This document shows positions 18,518-28,139 of a stretch of DNA of 64,000 nt, in pieces. Position numbers and translations under genes: made by a program. The notes beneath the pieces were generated by a model. That model saw nothing but the letters and a program-made list of their open reading frames with translations. It was not told the origin of the DNA and searched no databases. Where the stretch lies: contig NZ_JAQTMS010000023.1 of NCBI RefSeq assembly GCF_028714215.1, positions 1 to 64,000 of the forward strand. Reading direction: 5' to 3'. Each line of letters starts with the position of its first letter. Position 1 is the first letter of the stretch. The DNA comes from Rhodoferax sp. Lineage in GTDB: Bacteria; Pseudomonadota; Gammaproteobacteria; Burkholderiales; Burkholderiaceae_C.

Positions 18518-19612
18518 GTGAAAACAGGAAACCTTTGGGAGATCTTCTGCCGCGTCATCGACAACTACGGTGACATCGGCGTCTGCTGGCGTCTGGCCGT
18601 CGGCTTGGCCGGACACGGGCAGCGCGTGCGTCTGTGGGTGGATGATGCCAGTGCACTGGACTGGATGGCGCCCGAAGGCGCCCCCGGCGTCGAGGTGAAG
18701 CCCTGGGCACAGTCTCTGCAAATTGCGGATTTACACATTGGCGACATTCTGGTGGAGACCTTTGGCTGCGAAATTGCACCCGAATTTGTCGCCGCCTACA
18801 AGAACAGGATGGCGTCCACCGGCCAGAAGCCCCTGTGGCTCAATCTGGAATATTTGACCGCCGAGGGTTTTGCGGAACGCAGCCACGGCCTGCCTTCGCC
18901 CGTGATGGCGGGGCTTGGTGCCGGCCTGACGAAACATTTCTTCTACCCCGGGTTTAGCGCCGCGACGGGCGGACTGCTGCGGGAGCACGACCTGCTTGAG
19001 CGTCAGTCCCGCTTTGACCGCCCGGACTGGCTGCGGCAGCGGGGCATCGAGTTTCGCGGTGAACGTCTGGTTTCACTGTTTTGCTACGAACCGCCGGCAT
19101 TGGGCGAGTTGCTGGACCGACTCTCCAGCGACCCCTGCCCGACCCGCCTGCTGGTCACGGCCGGACGGGCAACGGCCGCCGTCAAGGCCTGCGTCGACCA
19201 GAGAAACCACTCTCTGCCGCCATGGAACGCCCGCGGGAATCTGTCATTTTCATACTTGCCGGCACTGCGCCAGCGCGACTTTGACTGCCTGCTGTGGGCT
19301 TGCGACCTGAATTTCGTGCGCGGTGAAGACTCGCTGGTGCGCGCCCTGTGGGCCGATAAACCTTTTGTCTGGCAAATTTACCCGCAACGGGACGATGCCC
19401 ATCACCACAAGCTCGAAGCGTTTCTGAACCGGCTCAAGGCACCGCCCTCGCTGCGGGTTTTTCATCGGGTCTGGAATGGTGTAAGTCAGGCCGTCTTGCC
19501 GGCGCTGGACTTGACCCAGTGGCAGCAAACCGTCACCGCGGCGCGGAAATTGCAGCTGGAGCAGGATGATCTTGTGACAAGAATCATCCGCTTTGCATCA
19601 AAAAACCGTTAA
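18518..19612 (+). CDS. earP: EF-P arginine-32 rhamnosyltransferase
   Basis: About 364 residues. It shows [20 protein letters not shown] near the N-terminus, the conserved nucleotide-sugar donor-site segment of EarP. It also has [20 protein letters not shown] and [20 protein letters not shown]. EarP moves rhamnose from dTDP-L-rhamnose to Arg32 of EF-P. The next gene is efp with an arginine at residue 32. The start is uncertain; GTG at 18518 fits homologues, and TTG at 18500 is an alternative. It is divergent from uvrC with 27 bp between starts. Confidence 0.93.
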   Translation: MKTGNLWEIFCRVIDNYGDIGVCWRLAVGLAGHGQRVRLWVDDASALDWMAPEGAPGVEVKPWAQSLQIADLHIGDILVETFGCEIAPEFVAAYKNRMASTGQKPLWLNLEYLTAEGFAERSHGLPSPVMAGLGAGLTKHFFYPGFSAATGGLLREHDLLERQSRFDRPDWLRQRGIEFRGERLVSLFCYEPPALGELLDRLSSDPCPTRLLVTAGRATAAVKACVDQRNHSLPPWNARGNLSFSYLPALRQRDFDCLLWACDLNFVRGEDSLVRALWADKPFVWQIYPQRDDAHHHKLEAFLNRLKAPPSLRVFHRVWNGVSQAVLPALDLTQWQQTVTAARKLQLEQDDLVTRIIRFASKNR

Positions 19613-19700
19613 AATCCAAGACTTTGCGAAATTTGACCGGATTCGCGTCCAGTCCATACCGCCCTCGCCGCCAGATAAGCGGCCAACCTACACAATCTCT

Positions 19701-20255
19701 ATGAAAATCGCTCAAGAAATTCGCGCCGGCAATGTCATCATGCACGGCAAGGACCCCATGGTTGTCCTGAAAACCGAATACAGCCGGGGTGGCCGCAACT
19801 CGGCCACCGTCCGCATGAAGCTCAAAAGCCTGATCGCCAACTTCGGAACCGAAGTCGTGTTCAAGGCCGACGACAAGATCGACCAGGTCATTCTGGACAA
19901 AAAAGAATGTACCTACTCTTACTTTGCCGACCCGATGTACGTCTGCATGGACAGCGAATACAACCAGTACGAAGTCGAAGCCGAAAACATGGGCGACTCC
20001 TTGAATTACCTGGAAGACGGCATGGCCGTTGAAGTGGTGTTCTACGACGGCAAGGCAATCTCGGTTGAACTGCCCACCAGCGTGGTACGCGAAATCACCT
20101 GGACCGAGCCGGCGGTCAAGGGAGATACCTCGGGCAAAGTGCTCAAGCCTGCGAAGATCGCCACCGGCTTTGAAGTTGGTGTGCCGATTTTTGTGGCGCA
20201 GGGCGACAAGGTTGAAATCGATACCCGCACCGGCGAATACAGAAAACGCGTCTGA
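19701..20255 (+). CDS. efp: elongation factor P (Arg32 type)
   Basis: 184 residues in three beta-barrel domains. It begins [20 protein letters not shown], and the modified loop reads YSRGGRNSA with Arg at residue 32. EF-P relieves ribosome stalling at polyproline stretches. Arg32 rather than Lys means modification by EarP, encoded 88 bp upstream, and not by EpmA. A terminator follows at 20275. Confidence 0.97.
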   Translation: MKIAQEIRAGNVIMHGKDPMVVLKTEYSRGGRNSATVRMKLKSLIANFGTEVVFKADDKIDQVILDKKECTYSYFADPMYVCMDSEYNQYEVEAENMGDSLNYLEDGMAVEVVFYDGKAISVELPTSVVREITWTEPAVKGDTSGKVLKPAKIATGFEVGVPIFVAQGDKVEIDTRTGEYRKRV

Positions 20256-20274
20256 GCGCAGCTCACACCAATCA

Positions 20275-20300
20275 AAAGGCTTCCTTGGAAGCCTTTTTTA
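20275..20300 (+). terminator. terminator after efp
   Basis: The stem AAAGGCTTCC/GGAAGCCTTT with a minimal loop runs into a T-rich tail (TTTTTTA). Confidence 0.9.
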
Positions 20301-20371
20301 TTGGACTTTTCGCACCGCTGATTGAGCCATGGCGGTGGCCCGCGATCGCAAAACCGGTGTAGGCTACGGTT

Positions 20372-21970
20372 ATGAGAAAAGACACCGTCAAGCCGCCCCG
20401 GAGCGTCCCGACACGGGACCCTGATTCCACCCCCTCCACACTGGTACTGCGCCGGGTGTTGATTGACACCTATCACGAGAATGTCGCCTACCTGCACCGT
20501 GACTGCGCAGTCTACCGGGCCGAGGGTTTCAGGGCCTTGTCCAAAGTCGAAATCCGTGCCAACGGACGCAGTATTCTGGCCTCCCTGAACGTGGTCGACG
20601 ACAGCAACATCGTCGCCTGCGACCAACTCGGTTTGTCCAAGGCGGCATTGACCCAGCTCGGTGCCAAAAATGGCGACACGGCCGTGATTTCGCAGGCGGA
20701 GGCGCCGGAATCGATTGGCGCGCTGCACCGCAAGCTCGCCGGCGAACGTCTGAACCTCGATGATTTCCACGCCATCGTGCGCGATATCGCCGCGCACCGC
20801 TACTCGAAGATCGAATTGGCCGCCTTCGTGGTGGCCACCAACCGCGACGAACTGGACCGTGAAGAGGTGTATTTCCTGACCGAGGCGATGGCTGCCAGCG
20901 GTCGAAAATTCGACTGGCATGAGCATCTGGTGATTGACAAACACTGTATCGGTGGCATCCCCGGCAACCGGACATCGATGCTGGTGGTGCCCATCGTGGC
21001 GGCACACGGCCTGCTGTGCCCGAAAACATCCTCACGCGCCATCACCTCGCCGGCCGGTACCGCCGACACCATGGAAGTGCTGGCCAATGTGGAACTGCCG
21101 TTCGAGCAACTGACCAAGATCGTGCGCGAGCACCGCGGCTGCCTGGCCTGGGGCGGCACCGCCGATCTGTCGCCGGCGGACGATGTGCTGATTGCCGTGG
21201 AACGCCCCCTGGCGCTGGACTCGCCCGGGCAGATGGTGGCCTCCATCCTGTCCAAGAAAATTGCCGCCGGATCAACCCATCTGGTGCTCGACATCCCGAT
21301 CGGGCCGACCGCCAAGGTTCGCTCCATGCCGGACGCACAGCGTTTGCGCCGCCTGTTTGAATATGTTGCCAAGCGGATGAATCTTTCCCTGGACGTGGTC
21401 ATTACCGACGGCCGCCAACCGGTTGGCAATGGCGTTGGCCCGGTGCTCGAAGCGCGCGATGTGATGCGCGTACTGCAGAACGACTCCAGAGCCCCGGTTG
21501 ATTTGCGACAGAAGGCGTTGCGGCTGGCGGGCCGCCTGATCGAGTGCAGTCCGGACGTGCGGGGCGGTGACGGTTTTGCCATCGCGCGGGATATCCTGGA
21601 TTCAGGCCGTGCGCTGGCCAAAATGAACGATATCATCGCCGCGCAAGGCCAGAAACCTTTTGATCACAACGACCCTCAGCTCGGCGCGCTGACCCTCGAT
21701 GTGCAAGCCAATCAGTCGGGTGTCGTGACCGGCATCGACAACCTGCAAATCGCGCACGTGGCCCGTTTGGCCGGCGCCCCCAAGGTCAGCGGGGCGGGCC
21801 TCGACTTGTTTCGCAAACTGGGCGACTGCGTGACGGCGGGAGACACCTTGTACCGCGTGCATGCCGGATTTCGCAGCGACCTCGAGTTTGCGCGCCAGGC
21901 GTGCACCAAGCATACCGGGTACACGATAGGCCAGGCCGAAGATGTGCCCCACGCGTTCGTGGAATTCTGA
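20372..21970 (+). CDS. thymidine phosphorylase-family enzyme, AMP phosphorylase-like long form
   Basis: 532 residues, about 90 more than E. coli DeoA. The extra N-terminal domain (~25-115, with [18 protein letters not shown]) resembles that of archaeal AMP phosphorylase. The pyrimidine phosphorylase core follows with [55 protein letters not shown] and a C-terminal barrel. Family members cleave nucleosides, or AMP, with phosphate. The stop overlaps the start of a PRPP-synthetase-like gene (TGATG), implying coupled function in nucleotide salvage. AMP versus thymidine as substrate is undecided. Confidence 0.85.
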   Translation: MRKDTVKPPRSVPTRDPDSTPSTLVLRRVLIDTYHENVAYLHRDCAVYRAEGFRALSKVEIRANGRSILASLNVVDDSNIVACDQLGLSKAALTQLGAKNGDTAVISQAEAPESIGALHRKLAGERLNLDDFHAIVRDIAAHRYSKIELAAFVVATNRDELDREEVYFLTEAMAASGRKFDWHEHLVIDKHCIGGIPGNRTSMLVVPIVAAHGLLCPKTSSRAITSPAGTADTMEVLANVELPFEQLTKIVREHRGCLAWGGTADLSPADDVLIAVERPLALDSPGQMVASILSKKIAAGSTHLVLDIPIGPTAKVRSMPDAQRLRRLFEYVAKRMNLSLDVVITDGRQPVGNGVGPVLEARDVMRVLQNDSRAPVDLRQKALRLAGRLIECSPDVRGGDGFAIARDILDSGRALAKMNDIIAAQGQKPFDHNDPQLGALTLDVQANQSGVVTGIDNLQIAHVARLAGAPKVSGAGLDLFRKLGDCVTAGDTLYRVHAGFRSDLEFARQACTKHTGYTIGQAEDVPHAFVEF

Positions 21971-22896
21971 TGCGATCAACGCCTGCGCTGAACCCGCTGC
22001 TGCTTTACTTCGAAGACGAGCAGGAGAGCGCCGCACGCATTGCGCAAGCCGGCGGTCTGAACCTCTGCAAAATCGAACGCCATCGTTTTCCGGACGGCGA
22101 ACTCAAACTGCGCCTGCCCCCTGCACTGCCGGCGCAGGTGATCATCCTGCGCACGCTCAACCAGCCGGATGAAAAATTGGTCGAGTTGCTGCTGGCAGCA
22201 CAGACCGCACGCGACCTAGGTGCCCGCCACCTGACCTTGCTGGCGCCCTACCTCGCCTACATGCGCCAGGATATGGCGTTCCGGCCGGGTGAAGCCGTCA
22301 GCCAGCCTATCGTCGGACGCTTTCTGGCCCGCTTGTTCGACGCCTTGATCACGGTCGATCCGCATTTGCACCGGGTCGCCACGCTGCAGGAGGCGGTGCC
22401 GGTCGCCAACGCCATTGTGCTCAGCGGAGCACCGCTGTTGTCCGATCTGGTCGCCGCGCAACGCCGGCAACCGCTGCTGGTAGGTCCCGACCAGGAGTCC
22501 GCGCAGTGGATCGCGTTGGCAGCCTCACGCCATGGTTTTGAGCATGCCGTGTGCCACAAGATTCGGCACGGTGACCACGCGGTGGAAGTGGCACTACCGG
22601 ATCTGCCGGTGGCAGGCCGTGAGGTGGTTTTGCTGGACGATGTGGTCAGCACCGGTCATACCCTCGCCCGTGCCGCGCAACTAATGCTGACCGCGGGGGC
22701 AATTTCAGTCGACGTGGCCGTGACCCACGCGCTCTTTGCGGGCCAGGCCTGGCAACTGCTGCAGGATGCAGGCGTCGGCAAAATCTGGAGCACCGACTGC
22801 ATCCAGCACCCCAGCAACGCGGTCAGCATGGCGGCCACCATCGCGCAGGCTTTGTCTGGCCTGCGGGCAGTTGCCAGCGCGCAATCGGCGGGCTGA
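21970..22896 (+). CDS. ribose-phosphate pyrophosphokinase-like protein
   Basis: 308 residues. It has the Prs-like LLAPYLAYMRQDMAFRPGEA and TVDPHLHRV and the phosphoribosyl-binding loop VVLLDDVVSTGHTLA. It is shorter and more divergent than housekeeping Prs and lacks the usual N-terminal loop sequence. Together with the one-base overlap with the upstream phosphorylase this suggests a specialised paralogue. It may make PRPP or handle a related ribose phosphate; the exact reaction is inference. Confidence 0.82.
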   Translation: MRSTPALNPLLLYFEDEQESAARIAQAGGLNLCKIERHRFPDGELKLRLPPALPAQVIILRTLNQPDEKLVELLLAAQTARDLGARHLTLLAPYLAYMRQDMAFRPGEAVSQPIVGRFLARLFDALITVDPHLHRVATLQEAVPVANAIVLSGAPLLSDLVAAQRRQPLLVGPDQESAQWIALAASRHGFEHAVCHKIRHGDHAVEVALPDLPVAGREVVLLDDVVSTGHTLARAAQLMLTAGAISVDVAVTHALFAGQAWQLLQDAGVGKIWSTDCIQHPSNAVSMAATIAQALSGLRAVASAQSAG

Positions 22897-22988
22897 AATC
22901 AATTCCGCCTTTGTTGATTTTTATCACGCTGCCGGACACAATCAAAATTACCATCAATCAGTTGATTGTTACAAATTGGAGTATTGCC

Positions 22989-23300
22989 ATGACGGACATG
23001 AGTACGGTTCACACAGAAAAATTGATGAGCGATCTGCGGGTGGTTATTGCCGATGCCGAAGAGCTGCTGCGCATGACGGCCGACCAGGCCGGCGAAGGGG
23101 TCGCCGATGTACGCAGCCGGGTACAGGCCAGAATGAACCAGGCCAGGGCCGATCTGCTGCACGTGCAGGAAGCCGCAGTTGCCAAAGCCAGGGCGGCGGG
23201 TCACGCCACCGATGAGTTCGTCCACGAAAACCCATGGAAATCGATCGGCATCGCTGCCGGCGTCGGGCTGGTGCTGGGTTTACTGGTCAGCCGACGCTAG
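22989..23300 (+). CDS. DUF883 (YqjD/ElaB-like) membrane-anchored protein
   Basis: 103 residues. A long amphipathic helical region (~10-80, Ala/Arg/Gln/Glu-rich with RVQARMNQARADLLHVQEAA) is followed by a C-terminal anchor, PWKSIGIAAGVGLVLGLLVSR. This is the classic DUF883 layout; E. coli YqjD and ElaB are stationary-phase tail-anchored proteins that bind ribosomes. A GGAG box precedes the ATG at 22989. It heads a three-gene yqjD-yqjE-yqjK-like operon. Confidence 0.9.
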   Translation: MTDMSTVHTEKLMSDLRVVIADAEELLRMTADQAGEGVADVRSRVQARMNQARADLLHVQEAAVAKARAAGHATDEFVHENPWKSIGIAAGVGLVLGLLVSRR

Positions 23301-23313
23301 CGCAGCGCGCGTC

Positions 23314-23715
23314 ATGAGTGACCCCGTTTCGGCGACCGGTCTTTTCGCCTCCCTGCGCCGCCTGCTTGGCACGGTGCTTGAAGTGGCGCAGGTGCGGCTG
23401 GAACTCTTCAGCACCGATGTCGAGCTTGAAAAGCGACGCCTTTTTGACGGACTGCTGTGGGCCGTGATCGCCTTGCTGGTGTTAGGCGTTGGCCTGGTCC
23501 TGCTGTGCGGCTTCATCATCCTGCTGTTTTGGGACGGTTATCGCCTGCCGGCGCTGGGACTGATGACGCTGCTGTTTCTGGCCGGTGGCTGCTTGCTGTT
23601 GCGCGAGGCACGGCAACGTCTGCGCAGCCCAAACGGCATGTTCAACGCCAGCGTGACCGAACTGGCGCGGGACCGGAGCGGACTCCAGGCCTCAAAGCAA
23701 CATGAACCGCGATGA
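23314..23715 (+). CDS. YqjE-like/phage holin-family membrane protein
   Basis: 133 residues with an N-terminal amphipathic region (SLRRLLGTVLEVAQVRLELF) and two membrane helices (~50-75 and ~82-98). The ELEKRRL between them is typical of the YqjE/holin-X (DUF1469) family. It starts 14 bp after the DUF883 gene and overlaps the next gene by 14 bp, so all three should be one transcript. Function is unknown; E. coli yqjE has the same neighbours. Confidence 0.85.
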   Translation: MSDPVSATGLFASLRRLLGTVLEVAQVRLELFSTDVELEKRRLFDGLLWAVIALLVLGVGLVLLCGFIILLFWDGYRLPALGLMTLLFLAGGCLLLREARQRLRSPNGMFNASVTELARDRSGLQASKQHEPR

Positions 23716-23998
23716 GTTGATTCTGCGCCAGCAGCAGTTGCTGGTGCGCAGCGCGGAGTTGCGTCTGGGTCTGGCCGATCAGGCCCAGGTTTTCAAACGA
23801 CCGTTGGCCGTGGTCGACACGGCCAACCAGGGTCTGCGCTGGCTCTACGGCAACCCCCAGTGGTCACTGGCCGCTTTGGCGATACTGGTCGTGCTGCGGC
23901 CGCGACGCACCCTGGTGTGGGGTCGGCGTTTGTGGTCGGCCTGGCGTATGTTGAAACGCGCGCAAGACTGGGTTGCAGCCGGGTCCCTGCGCGACTGA
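23702..23998 (+). CDS. YqjK-like small protein
   Basis: 98 residues. It begins MNRDELILRQQQLLVRSAELR, has one hydrophobic stretch (~54-66) and a basic C-terminus. The N-terminal RQQQLLVRSAELR pattern and the position after yqjD/yqjE-like genes match YqjK. Its start lies inside the preceding gene. It is convergent with plsY, with one base between the ends. Confidence 0.78.
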   Translation: MNRDELILRQQQLLVRSAELRLGLADQAQVFKRPLAVVDTANQGLRWLYGNPQWSLAALAILVVLRPRRTLVWGRRLWSAWRMLKRAQDWVAAGSLRD

Positions 23999-23999
23999 T

Positions 24000-24632
24000 T
24001 CAAGTCCTGGCTTTTTTACCCAGCCGCGACTCCTTGCCCTTGATCAGGCGGCCAATGTTCTCGGCGTGGCGATAAATCAGCAGCAGCGACATGATGAACA
24101 ACGAGAACATGACACCTTTGTTCAGGTACCAGGCCACGCCGTCGCCAAAAATGTAGTAAACCGGTGCAAACACCGCCGCCGTGAGCGAGGCCAGCGACGA
24201 GTAGCGGAAGAAGTACGCCATGATCAGCCAGGTGGCGCCGGCCGCCAGACCCAGTACCCAACTGATTCCCAGCAGCACGCCAGCAGCGGTGGCGACGCCC
24301 TTGCCGCCCACAAAGTTGAAAAACACCGGGTAGAGATGGCCGACAAACGCCGCCAGTCCGACCAGCGCCATGGTTCCCTCCTCCAGTCCGTACGGTTTGC
24401 CGTACCACTTGACCAGCATCACGGGTAGCCAGCCCTTGGCGGCGTCGAGCAAAAGAGTGATCACTGCCGCCCCCTTGTTGCCGGAGCGCAGCACGTTGGT
24501 GGCACCCGGGTTCTTGCTGCCAAAGGTGCGCGGATCATTCAAACCCATGACGCGGCTGACGATGACGGCAAACGAGAGCGAGCCGATCAGGTAGCCCAAA
24601 AGGACCGCCACCAAAGGGAAAAAAGACTGCAT
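24000..24632 (-). CDS. plsY: glycerol-3-phosphate acyltransferase PlsY
   Basis: 210-residue membrane enzyme transferring acyl from acyl-phosphate to glycerol-3-phosphate in the first step of phospholipid synthesis. Conserved motifs are [34 protein letters not shown] and [19 protein letters not shown]. The ATG at 24632 is used; a TTG at 24641 has better spacing from the GGAGAA box, so the start is open by three codons. Confidence 0.95.
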   Translation of the reverse strand: MQSFFPLVAVLLGYLIGSLSFAVIVSRVMGLNDPRTFGSKNPGATNVLRSGNKGAAVITLLLDAAKGWLPVMLVKWYGKPYGLEEGTMALVGLAAFVGHLYPVFFNFVGGKGVATAAGVLLGISWVLGLAAGATWLIMAYFFRYSSLASLTAAVFAPVYYIFGDGVAWYLNKGVMFSLFIMSLLLIYRHAENIGRLIKGKESRLGKKART

Positions 24633-24720
24633 TGATTGCAAAGAAGTTCTCCTGCTGCACCCACTGGCCGGGGTATGAAGTGCCTATTCTGCCAGCCCGC
24701 GTCGGTTGATCGGCAACAAA

Positions 24721-25206
24721 TCAGTCAAGCAGCGCACACTGCACCGGCTTGGCCGCCAGCAAGGAGACACAGACCTGCGGCGCTATGCCCACCAGATAGC
24801 CTCGGCGGCCACCGTTGATGAGGATTTTGGGCAATTCGAGAATCGAGGCTTCGATATAGACCGGCATGCTCCGGCGCGTGCCGAACGGCGAAGTACCGCC
24901 GACCAGATAACCGCTGTGCCGGTTGGCCACTTCCGGCTGGCAGGGCGCCACCGACTTGGCTCCAATCTGGCGCGCCAGATTCTTGGTTGAAACCTTGCGA
25001 TTGCCGTGCATCAGCACGACCAGGGGCTTGGCGTCCTGATCCTGCATGATGAGCGTCTTGACCACCATGAACGGGTCAAACCCCAGCGTCTCGGCGCTGT
25101 GCAGGGCGCCACCGTGCTCCAGGTACTCGTAGGGGTGTTCACTGAACGCCACCTTGTGCGCCCTGAGCAACTGGGTGGCCGGAGTTTCACTGACGTGTTT
25201 TGCCAT
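24721..25206 (-). CDS. ybaK: YbaK-type aminoacyl-tRNA deacylase
   Basis: 161 residues of the YbaK/ProX editing fold. It contains the GGTSPFGTRR motif and MVVKTLIMQDQDAKPLVVLM, plus a conserved lysine in GAKSVAP. YbaK removes cysteine from Cys-tRNA(Pro). It stands between plsY and an aldo/keto reductase, in the same direction as the latter with 18 bp between. Confidence 0.9.
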   Translation of the reverse strand: MAKHVSETPATQLLRAHKVAFSEHPYEYLEHGGALHSAETLGFDPFMVVKTLIMQDQDAKPLVVLMHGNRKVSTKNLARQIGAKSVAPCQPEVANRHSGYLVGGTSPFGTRRSMPVYIEASILELPKILINGGRRGYLVGIAPQVCVSLLAAKPVQCALLD

Positions 25207-25224
25207 GGCAACGCCTGCTTCGCC

Positions 25225-26289
25225 TTACAAGGTGGGGTCGCGTACCTGCCAGCGGATGGCGTCTATCTCTTGCAGCAGTTCGGGCGAGAGCGTAGTGCCC
25301 CAGGCGTCCAGATCCTCGTCCAGTTGCGCCACCGAGGTCACTCCGATGATGGTGCTGGCAACCTGCCATTTGGTGTAGCAAAAAGCCAGCGCAAGCTGGG
25401 TCGGCGTCAGACCATGTTGGCGCGCCAGCGCGTTGTAGCGGCGCGCCGCGGCCAGCGCATCGGGGCGGCCCCAGCGCTGCTTGCGGGTCGACTCAAAGCG
25501 GGTGATGCGCGCATTCGCCGGTGCTTGCGGTCCGGTCAATCCTGAGGCATCGTATTTGCCGGTCAGCAGGCCGAAGGCCAGCGGCGAATAAGCCAGCAGC
25601 GAGACACCGAGACGATACATGCTTTCGTCCAACCCATTCTCCACCGTGCGGTTCAACAGGCTGTAGCCGTTTTGCACCGTGGCGACGCGTGGCAAGCCAT
25701 GTTGCTCGGCCAGCCGCACGAATTCGTGCACGCCGTAGGGCGTTTCGTTGGACAAGCCCACCGCGCGCACCTTGCCGGCTTGCACCAGAGTTTGCAGGGC
25801 CTCCAGTTGCACTTGAATGGAGGTGCCGGGCCCGTCTTTCGCCGGATCGAAATACAGCAGGCCAAAAGCCGGCACGTGACGCACCGGCCAATGAATCTGG
25901 TACAGGTCGATGACGTCGGTCTGCAAACGCCTGAGGCTGCCTTCGCAGGCGGCAATGATGTCGGCGGCGGTCAAGTCGGTGCTGCCGCCGCGAATCCAGG
26001 GCATGCCGCGGGCCGGACCGGCCACCTTGGAGGCGATGACCAGCTTCTGGCGCGCCGCCGGGTTTTTCGCCAACCAGTGGCCGATGATGATTTCGGTGGC
26101 GTTGAAGGTTTCGGCACGCGGCGGCACAGCGTACATTTCGGCGGTATCTATGAAGTTGACGCCGCGCTCCAGCGAGCGATCCAAAACGGCGTGCGCCGTG
26201 GCTTCATCCACTTGTTCGCCAAAAGTCATGGTGCCCAGGCAGATCGGGGTAACGCGCAGATCGCTCTGACCGAGCGCTATCGTTTTCAT
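25225..26289 (-). CDS. aldo/keto reductase, Tas-like
   Basis: 354 residues forming a TIM barrel. The catalytic tetrad is visible: Asp in NFIDTAEMYAVPPR, Tyr in the same motif, Lys in LVIASKVAGP and His in DLYQIHWP. LGTMTFGEQ and VPPRAETFNATE match E. coli Tas closely. It reduces carbonyls with NADPH; the substrate is unknown. ATG at 26295 is an equal alternative start. Confidence 0.9.
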   Translation of the reverse strand: MKTIALGQSDLRVTPICLGTMTFGEQVDEATAHAVLDRSLERGVNFIDTAEMYAVPPRAETFNATEIIIGHWLAKNPAARQKLVIASKVAGPARGMPWIRGGSTDLTAADIIAACEGSLRRLQTDVIDLYQIHWPVRHVPAFGLLYFDPAKDGPGTSIQVQLEALQTLVQAGKVRAVGLSNETPYGVHEFVRLAEQHGLPRVATVQNGYSLLNRTVENGLDESMYRLGVSLLAYSPLAFGLLTGKYDASGLTGPQAPANARITRFESTRKQRWGRPDALAAARRYNALARQHGLTPTQLALAFCYTKWQVASTIIGVTSVAQLDEDLDAWGTTLSPELLQEIDAIRWQVRDPTL

Positions 26290-26353
26290 GGTCATCAGAA
26301 GTTTAGGGATTTTTGAAAAGCCAAGAGTTTACGATCTCTCTTATTTTCGCGCC

Positions 26354-28126
26354 TCAGTTTGCCGGCAATCTGGCCCGCTCCTGTTCCAGCAAGCGCAGCA
26401 CGCGGCGCTGTACCTTGCCGGTGGTCGTCATGGGCAGGGCATCGATAAACTCGATTTCCTTGGGGTATTCGTAAGGCGCCAGCCTTTCCTTCACATGGGC
26501 TTGCAAGCGGGCCACCAGGTCGCGGTCGAATTCAGCTCTGTCGGCATTCCCGGTCGGGCGGGATGCTACAAAATCAGGAGCAAGAACGACATAGGCCTTG
26601 ACCACGGCACCGCGCTCGCGGTCGGGCTTGGGCACCACGGCGGCGTTGGCAACGGCCGGATGCTTGACCAGACAGTTCTCGATTTCGCCAGGCCCGATGC
26701 GGTAACCGGCAGCCTTGAACACATCGTCGGCGCGGCCCTGGTACCACAGGTAGCCCTCGGCATCGCGCGTCGCCAGATCGCCGGTGCGACACCAGTCGCC
26801 GGTGAATTTGTCGCGCGTGGCGGCCTCGTTGTTCCAGTAGCCCAGGAAGAAGATCGGATCAGGCTGACCCTGCACGTCAAAACGGTTCAAGGCCACGTCG
26901 CCCGCCACGCCAACCGGGCATTCGCACCCCGCGTCGTCGATTACCGCCACCCGGTGCCCCGGATAGCCCTTGCCCATGCTGCCGGGTTTCGCCGGCCATA
27001 GCGCGGCGCAATTGCCAACGATGTAGTTGATTTCGGTCTGGCCAAACATTTCGTTGACGGTGACACCCAGTTGCGACTGGCAATAGTCAAAGACGGCATC
27101 GCCCACCGCCTCGCCGGCGCTCATGATGGCTTGCAACTTCAGTTTGAATTGCTGGCGCACCGTGGCATCGGCGCTCCCCGGGTAGGCCTTCATCATGGCC
27201 TTCAGTGCGGTGGGAAACAAAAAGGTGTGCGTGACGCCAAACTGGCGCATCAGTTGCAGCGCCATTTCCGGGCTGAAACGGCCATTGAAGGCGACGATAG
27301 GGCGACCAAAGTAAAGCGTCGGCAGCAAGGCATCCATCAGACCACCGGTCCAGGCCCAATCGGCCGGCGACCAGAACACGGCGTCGGTCGCCGCGTTGCC
27401 CTTGCCATCAAACCCAAACCAGTTCTGACTACAGACAAAACCGGTGAGGTTGCCGATCAAGGCCCGGTGCGGGATCAAGGCGCCCTTGGGGTTGCCGGTG
27501 GTACCGCTGGTGTAGATCAAAACCGCAGGGTCATCGGCGGCCGTGGCGACCGGCGTAAATTCCGGCGCCACGCTGGAGAGAGCATCGAAGTAGTTCAAGT
27601 CCGCCTGCGCGCCAGCGCCGCCCACGCCCAGCACACTGCGCAGCGACGGGCAGTTTTCACGGACGCTGGCCACGCTGGCGATGGAGCTTTCGTCGCAGAT
27701 CGCCAGCACGGCGGCGCCGTCCTGCAGACGATATTCGATCGCCTCGGGTCCAAACAGCATCGACAGCGGCATCGCCACGGCACCCATCTGCAACACCGCC
27801 ATGTAGGCCACGGCGGTCTCAAAGCGCTGCGGCATCACGATGGCCACCCGGTCACCCGGCTGCACCCCGAGCCCGGTCAGAACCCGGGACAGGCGATTGG
27901 CCTGTTGCTGTAGCTCGGAAAACGTGTGGGAAGTGCTTTCTCCCTGCGTCTGCATCGCGTAAATGGCGACTCTTTTTGCGGCGTCGGGCAACGCCGCCCA
28001 GCGCGCACAGCAAACCTGGGCGATGTTGAATTTCTCCGGCACCTGCCATCGAAAACCGTTGTGTATTTGAGAATAGGGATCCGGCACCGACCGCTGCCGT
28101 TTGTCGCTGTTTTGACTGACGCTCAC
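26354..28126 (-). CDS. acyl-CoA synthetase (AMP-forming, acetyl-CoA-synthetase-like)
   Basis: 590 residues of the ANL superfamily. The adenylation motif VLIYTSGTTGNPKGALIPHR lies at ~205. FWSPADWAWTGGLMDALLP and GQTEINYIVGN follow, with the C-terminal hinge YRIGPGEIENCLVKHPAV and the catalytic lysine in TTTGKVQRRVL. It activates a carboxylic acid, probably short- to medium-chain, to its CoA thioester. The GTG at 28126 is preceded by GGAGA at the right distance; the open frame runs to 28246 but overlaps the divergent hydrolase gene. Confidence 0.9.
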   Translation of the reverse strand: MSVSQNSDKRQRSVPDPYSQIHNGFRWQVPEKFNIAQVCCARWAALPDAAKRVAIYAMQTQGESTSHTFSELQQQANRLSRVLTGLGVQPGDRVAIVMPQRFETAVAYMAVLQMGAVAMPLSMLFGPEAIEYRLQDGAAVLAICDESSIASVASVRENCPSLRSVLGVGGAGAQADLNYFDALSSVAPEFTPVATAADDPAVLIYTSGTTGNPKGALIPHRALIGNLTGFVCSQNWFGFDGKGNAATDAVFWSPADWAWTGGLMDALLPTLYFGRPIVAFNGRFSPEMALQLMRQFGVTHTFLFPTALKAMMKAYPGSADATVRQQFKLKLQAIMSAGEAVGDAVFDYCQSQLGVTVNEMFGQTEINYIVGNCAALWPAKPGSMGKGYPGHRVAVIDDAGCECPVGVAGDVALNRFDVQGQPDPIFFLGYWNNEAATRDKFTGDWCRTGDLATRDAEGYLWYQGRADDVFKAAGYRIGPGEIENCLVKHPAVANAAVVPKPDRERGAVVKAYVVLAPDFVASRPTGNADRAEFDRDLVARLQAHVKERLAPYEYPKEIEFIDALPMTTTGKVQRRVLRLLEQERARLPAN

Positions 28127-28139
28127 GATATGTCTCCGT

